From Candidatus Caldarchaeum sp. (GTDB lineage: Archaea; Thermoproteota; Nitrososphaeria_A; Caldarchaeales; Caldarchaeaceae): 16,545 nucleotides of DNA. Numbering within the stretch: the stretch's first letter is position 1; each line of letters opens with the position of its first letter. A program made the position numbers and the translations under genes. Positions 14,813 to 16,545 of the stretch are shown one piece after another. The notes under the pieces are model-generated. The model saw only the letters and a program-made list of their open reading frames with translations. It searched no databases and was not told where the DNA came from. The stretch covers positions 1 to 16,545 of the forward strand of contig JANWZU010000028.1 of assembly GCA_025054795.1 (NCBI GenBank), in the 5' to 3' direction.

Positions 14813-15234
14813 CGACGGACGGCTCTTACCCCGACATAAAGCAGGATCGCCTGCAGGACGACTAGTACGGTGTAGCTTACGGCGAACGGTGGGCAGAGGA
14901 ACGGGCAGCTTACTCCGTCGAAGCTGGACACGGGCGTCAACCCGAAGAGATACATCGCAAACTCTGTCGGAGATATTCCTATGGCGGGGCCTGTCAACGG
15001 GTTGAGCAGAAGCATCGCTAGATAAGCCGCAGCCCATGAGGCCACGGCCTTAGTGGCTCCGGCTCTTCCGGCAAAAACCCCCGCCAGCAGGAAAAGCTGA
15101 ATCAAAGTAAAAACAACCAGAGAGTATGCGTGGCCGTTCTTAGGGTTGTCGAACCAGAGCAACCCGTCGAACAGAAGCATCAACACACCGACAGCTATGG
15201 ACAGGATGAGTAATGCGGCGAGGAGGTTTTTCAT
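14809..15234 (-). CDS. Four-helix membrane protein of unknown function
   Basis: This 141-residue protein has four predicted membrane helices (about 5-24, 36-55, 62-80, 118-137). The loop before the last helix carries two cysteines in CPFLC (110-114), which could form a disulfide or bind a metal on the outside. I do not recognise a family. It is first in a three-gene membrane operon: its stop overlaps the start of the GT-C glycosyltransferase by 4 nt, and the DoxX-like gene follows. The tight coupling suggests it is an accessory or anchoring subunit of the transferase; that is an inference. ATG 15234 lies about 27 nt from the TTTAAA box at 15259-15264, so the transcript is probably leaderless. 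The codon pattern is ordinary for the window. Confidence 0.72.
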   Translation of the reverse strand: MKNLLAALLILSIAVGVLMLLFDGLLWFDNPKNGHAYSLVVFTLIQLFLLAGVFAGRAGATKAVASWAAAYLAMLLLNPLTGPAIGISPTEFAMYLFGLTPVSSFDGVSCPFLCPPFAVSYTVLVVLQAILLYVGVRAVRR

Positions 15235-15258
15235 TGGCTGTTTTGACCAGTAGAGGTT

Positions 15259-15264
15259 TTTAAA
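15259..15264 (-). promoter_or_regulatory. TATA box for the membrane operon (15234 downward)
   Basis: TTTAAA, inside TTTTTAAAC, is centred about 27 nt before ATG 15234 on the minus strand. It is self-complementary, so it could also drive rightward transcription toward csa1, but csa1 has a better-placed box at 15309-15316. Confidence 0.55.
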
Positions 15265-15308
15265 CGTTTTAGGAAAACAAAGGCATGCTGCTGCCCGGCG
15301 TTTTTGAA

Positions 15309-15316
15309 ATATTTAT
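15309..15316 (+). promoter_or_regulatory. csa1: Probable csa1 TATA box and start-deciding Shine-Dalgarno
   Basis: ATATTTAT predicts a transcription start near 15339. AAGGG follows at 15341-15345, 8 nt before ATG 15354. This arrangement supports 15354 over the two upstream in-frame ATGs (15285, 15315), which lie before the predicted transcript start. Confidence 0.5.
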
Positions 15317-15317
15317 G

Positions 15318-15335
15318 AACAATCGACGGATTGTT
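15318..15335. promoter_or_regulatory. Perfect inverted repeat, candidate operator of csa1
   Basis: AACAATC (15318-15324) and GATTGTT (15329-15335) are exact reverse complements around GACG. The element begins directly after the TATA box and ends just before the predicted transcription start. That is where a dimeric repressor would block polymerase. The gene it controls, if any, should be csa1. Confidence 0.5.
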
Positions 15336-15353
15336 TTTTCAAGGGTTGTTTTC

Positions 15354-16247
15354 ATGGTTTTCTACAGCTTCGACGACGTGCTTAGGGTTTTGCAGGTTTT
15401 TCAGGAGACTCCGTGCGAGGTTAGCGATGAGTTGAGAGGTTGGAGGTGGCGTGAGCCTCCGCTTCTCAACCCCTACCGTGCTAGGATTAATGCGTCTGAC
15501 CTTTCGTTCGGATGCGACACAGGCAGGCTTGCTTACCTGAGGCATGTGAAGCGTGTGAAGGAGAGGGGTGGGGAGGAGCTTGCTTTCGGCTTAGCTGTTC
15601 ACAGAGCTATTGTTTCTGCCACGACCGTCGCTAAAGGTATACTGTATCATGAGAAGCCTGTGAACGGCGGCCTGTTTTACGAGAAGATGAAGAGGATGGG
15701 GGAGGAGCTGCGGAAGGGTGAGGGTTTTTCGCGTTTTCCCGAGGTTTTCGACTGTCTGTGGGATTCGGCTGCTCTTGCCTACTCCTCGGCTTTGGACAGG
15801 GTTCTGTCGATTTCACGGTACCTGAGCTGGGACGGGGTTGTTTACCGTGTTGTTCCGTGGACTTGCGAGTTTCCGGTTGACGGCAGGCCTTTTGGGCTTA
15901 ACAGGGCCATCCGTGTGGATGCGTTGATTCCGCCTTCGGTGATTGTGGAGTTTAAGACCCGAAGGCCTTCGAGGGTTTACGAGGTGGTTTTAGCCGGCTA
16001 CGCCCTCTGCTTCGAGGCGATGTTCCGTGTGCCTGTCAACCATGCTTTACTTCTCTACTTAAGCTTTGAGGAGAGTGGTAGGTTTAGGGTTTATGAAAAC
16101 TTTGTGCCGGTCGACGATTCTCTGAGGGTTGAGTTTGTGGAGAGGAGGGATTTGTTTTTGAGGGCTGTGGCTGATGGGTTTGACCCCGGCCTGCCACGTG
16201 AATGCGACCGCTACTGTCCATACTTGAAAACATGCCGTGGAGAGTAG
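15354..16247 (+). CDS. csa1: CRISPR adaptation nuclease Cas4, Csa1 type
   Basis: This is a RecB-like exonuclease used with Cas1/Cas2 in spacer acquisition, typical of archaeal type I-A systems. From ATG 15354 it is 297 residues, the usual Csa1 length. The N-terminal ELRGWRWREPPLLNPYRARINASDLSFGC (26-54) is the Csa1-specific lead-in. The iron-sulfur cluster ligands are Cys54 plus Cys284, Cys288 and Cys294 in CDRYCPYLKTC. The nuclease site is formed by His83 (GLAVHRAI), Asp189 (IRVDALI) and Glu199/Lys201 (VEFKTR), with the Q-x-x-x-Y-like helix AGYALCFEA (214-222) behind it. Starts at 15285 or 15315 would add 23 or 13 residues without family support. It is read toward a CRISPR array 56 nt downstream. 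No other cas gene is in the window. The coding strand is noticeably G/T-rich compared with neighbours. Confidence 0.92.
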   Translation: MVFYSFDDVLRVLQVFQETPCEVSDELRGWRWREPPLLNPYRARINASDLSFGCDTGRLAYLRHVKRVKERGGEELAFGLAVHRAIVSATTVAKGILYHEKPVNGGLFYEKMKRMGEELRKGEGFSRFPEVFDCLWDSAALAYSSALDRVLSISRYLSWDGVVYRVVPWTCEFPVDGRPFGLNRAIRVDALIPPSVIVEFKTRRPSRVYEVVLAGYALCFEAMFRVPVNHALLLYLSFEESGRFRVYENFVPVDDSLRVEFVERRDLFLRAVADGFDPGLPRECDRYCPYLKTCRGE

Positions 16248-16303
16248 AGCCACATCCCAGATAAACCTTCATGTTTCTTGGAGTCAGCCAAGCCCTCTCC
16301 CTA

Positions 16304-16545
16304 CTTTCAATTCCCTCTTGCGGGATCACAAGGTGAGGATGGAAAATGAAAGAAATGAACGTGAAACGGGTAACTTTCAATTCCCTCTTGGGGGATCACA
16401 TGCGAGGTCTCCATCGCAGACAGACGTTATCTGTGTCTTTCAATTCCCTCTTGCGGGATCACCGATGGGGAGTTTGAAGTCGTCATGCCCGGCGGCGAGT
16501 TTAACTTTCAATTCCCTCTTGCGGGATCACGAGGTGGGGGTCGTT
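16304..16545 (-). CRISPR. CRISPR array, leader-distal end (continues past right edge)
   Basis: Four 26-nt repeats lie at 16304-16329, 16374-16399, 16437-16462 and 16505-16530. Each starts CTTTCAATTCCC and ends GGGATCAC on the plus strand. The second differs from the others by one base (C to G at 16391). Spacers are 44 nt (16330-16373), 37 nt (16400-16436) and 42 nt (16463-16504), with a fourth cut off at 16545. On the minus strand the repeat ends ATTGAAAG, the usual archaeal crRNA 5' handle. Transcription should therefore run right to left, with the leader off the right edge and 16304-16329 as the terminal repeat. Strand is thus inferred; the array itself is plain. The 56 nt between csa1 and the first repeat hold nothing I recognise. 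Confidence 0.95.

Noticed and set aside
14813..15037. 75-residue N-terminal extension of the GT-C glycosyltransferase
   Set aside because: It is arginine- and proline-rich, lies out of frame over the preceding membrane gene, and ATG 14812 gives a coupled ATGA start with a proper membrane helix.
16084..16380. 98-residue minus-strand open frame across the csa1 end and the first CRISPR repeats
   Set aside because: It runs through CRISPR repeats and antisense to csa1; no gene-like sequence.
16400..16436. Small inverted repeat (ACAGA...TCTGT) within the second spacer
   Set aside because: Five-base arms are expected by chance; spacers come from foreign DNA and need no structure.

Overview
The window looks like thermophilic archaeal chromosome. 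Evidence: AT-rich TATA-like boxes lie about 24-30 nt upstream of many start codons, several genes appear leaderless, and TTG starts are common. The isoleucyl-tRNA synthetase fragment carries an archaeal-looking GWDCQGLP motif. The Cas4 protein is of the archaeal Csa1 type, and the CRISPR repeat ends in ATTGAAAG on the minus strand. The TACK/Thermoproteota group is plausible, possibly near Caldiarchaeales ('Aigarchaeota'), but that placement is a guess. No rRNA, tRNA or insertion sequence was seen. Coding density is very high and there is no gene-free stretch over 300 bases.

Layout, left to right. (1) 1-342 (-): N-terminal part of ileS, cut by the window edge, divergent from a small SUOX/YedY-type molybdopterin-domain protein (440-973, +). 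(2) 978-6937 (-): a tight run of six genes read right to left. These are a membrane cytochrome b/iron-sulfur/CCG-domain oxidoreductase of the ETF:menaquinone oxidoreductase (DUF224) type, etfB, etfA, a MobA-like nucleotidyltransferase, a HypE/AIR-synthase-like ATP-binding protein, and a nitroreductase-family flavoprotein. (3) 7015-10742 (+): malic enzyme, a GNAT acetyltransferase, and a cellulose-synthase-like membrane GT2 glycosyltransferase with an unusual C-terminal extramembrane segment. (4) 10791-11576 (-): a protein I do not recognise, divergent from a B12-binding radical SAM protein (11636-13003, +). (5) 12970-15234 (-): three overlapping membrane-protein genes (four-helix unknown, GT-C glycosyltransferase, DoxX-like). 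(6) 15354-16247 (+): cas4/csa1, followed 56 nt later by a CRISPR array that runs off the right end.

How the genes fit together. The EtfBA/iron-sulfur membrane protein set should take electrons from acyl-CoA or similar flavin dehydrogenases and pass them to the quinone pool. Malic enzyme starts from the same intergenic promoter region and feeds pyruvate and reducing power. The MobA-like and HypE-like genes directly behind etfA are the least explained part of the cluster. The membrane glycosyltransferases suggest cell-surface polysaccharide or glycolipid synthesis. The repeat orientation implies that the CRISPR leader lies beyond the right edge, so csa1 sits at the old, leader-distal end of the array. 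A perfect inverted repeat lies between the probable csa1 TATA box and its start and is a good operator candidate.
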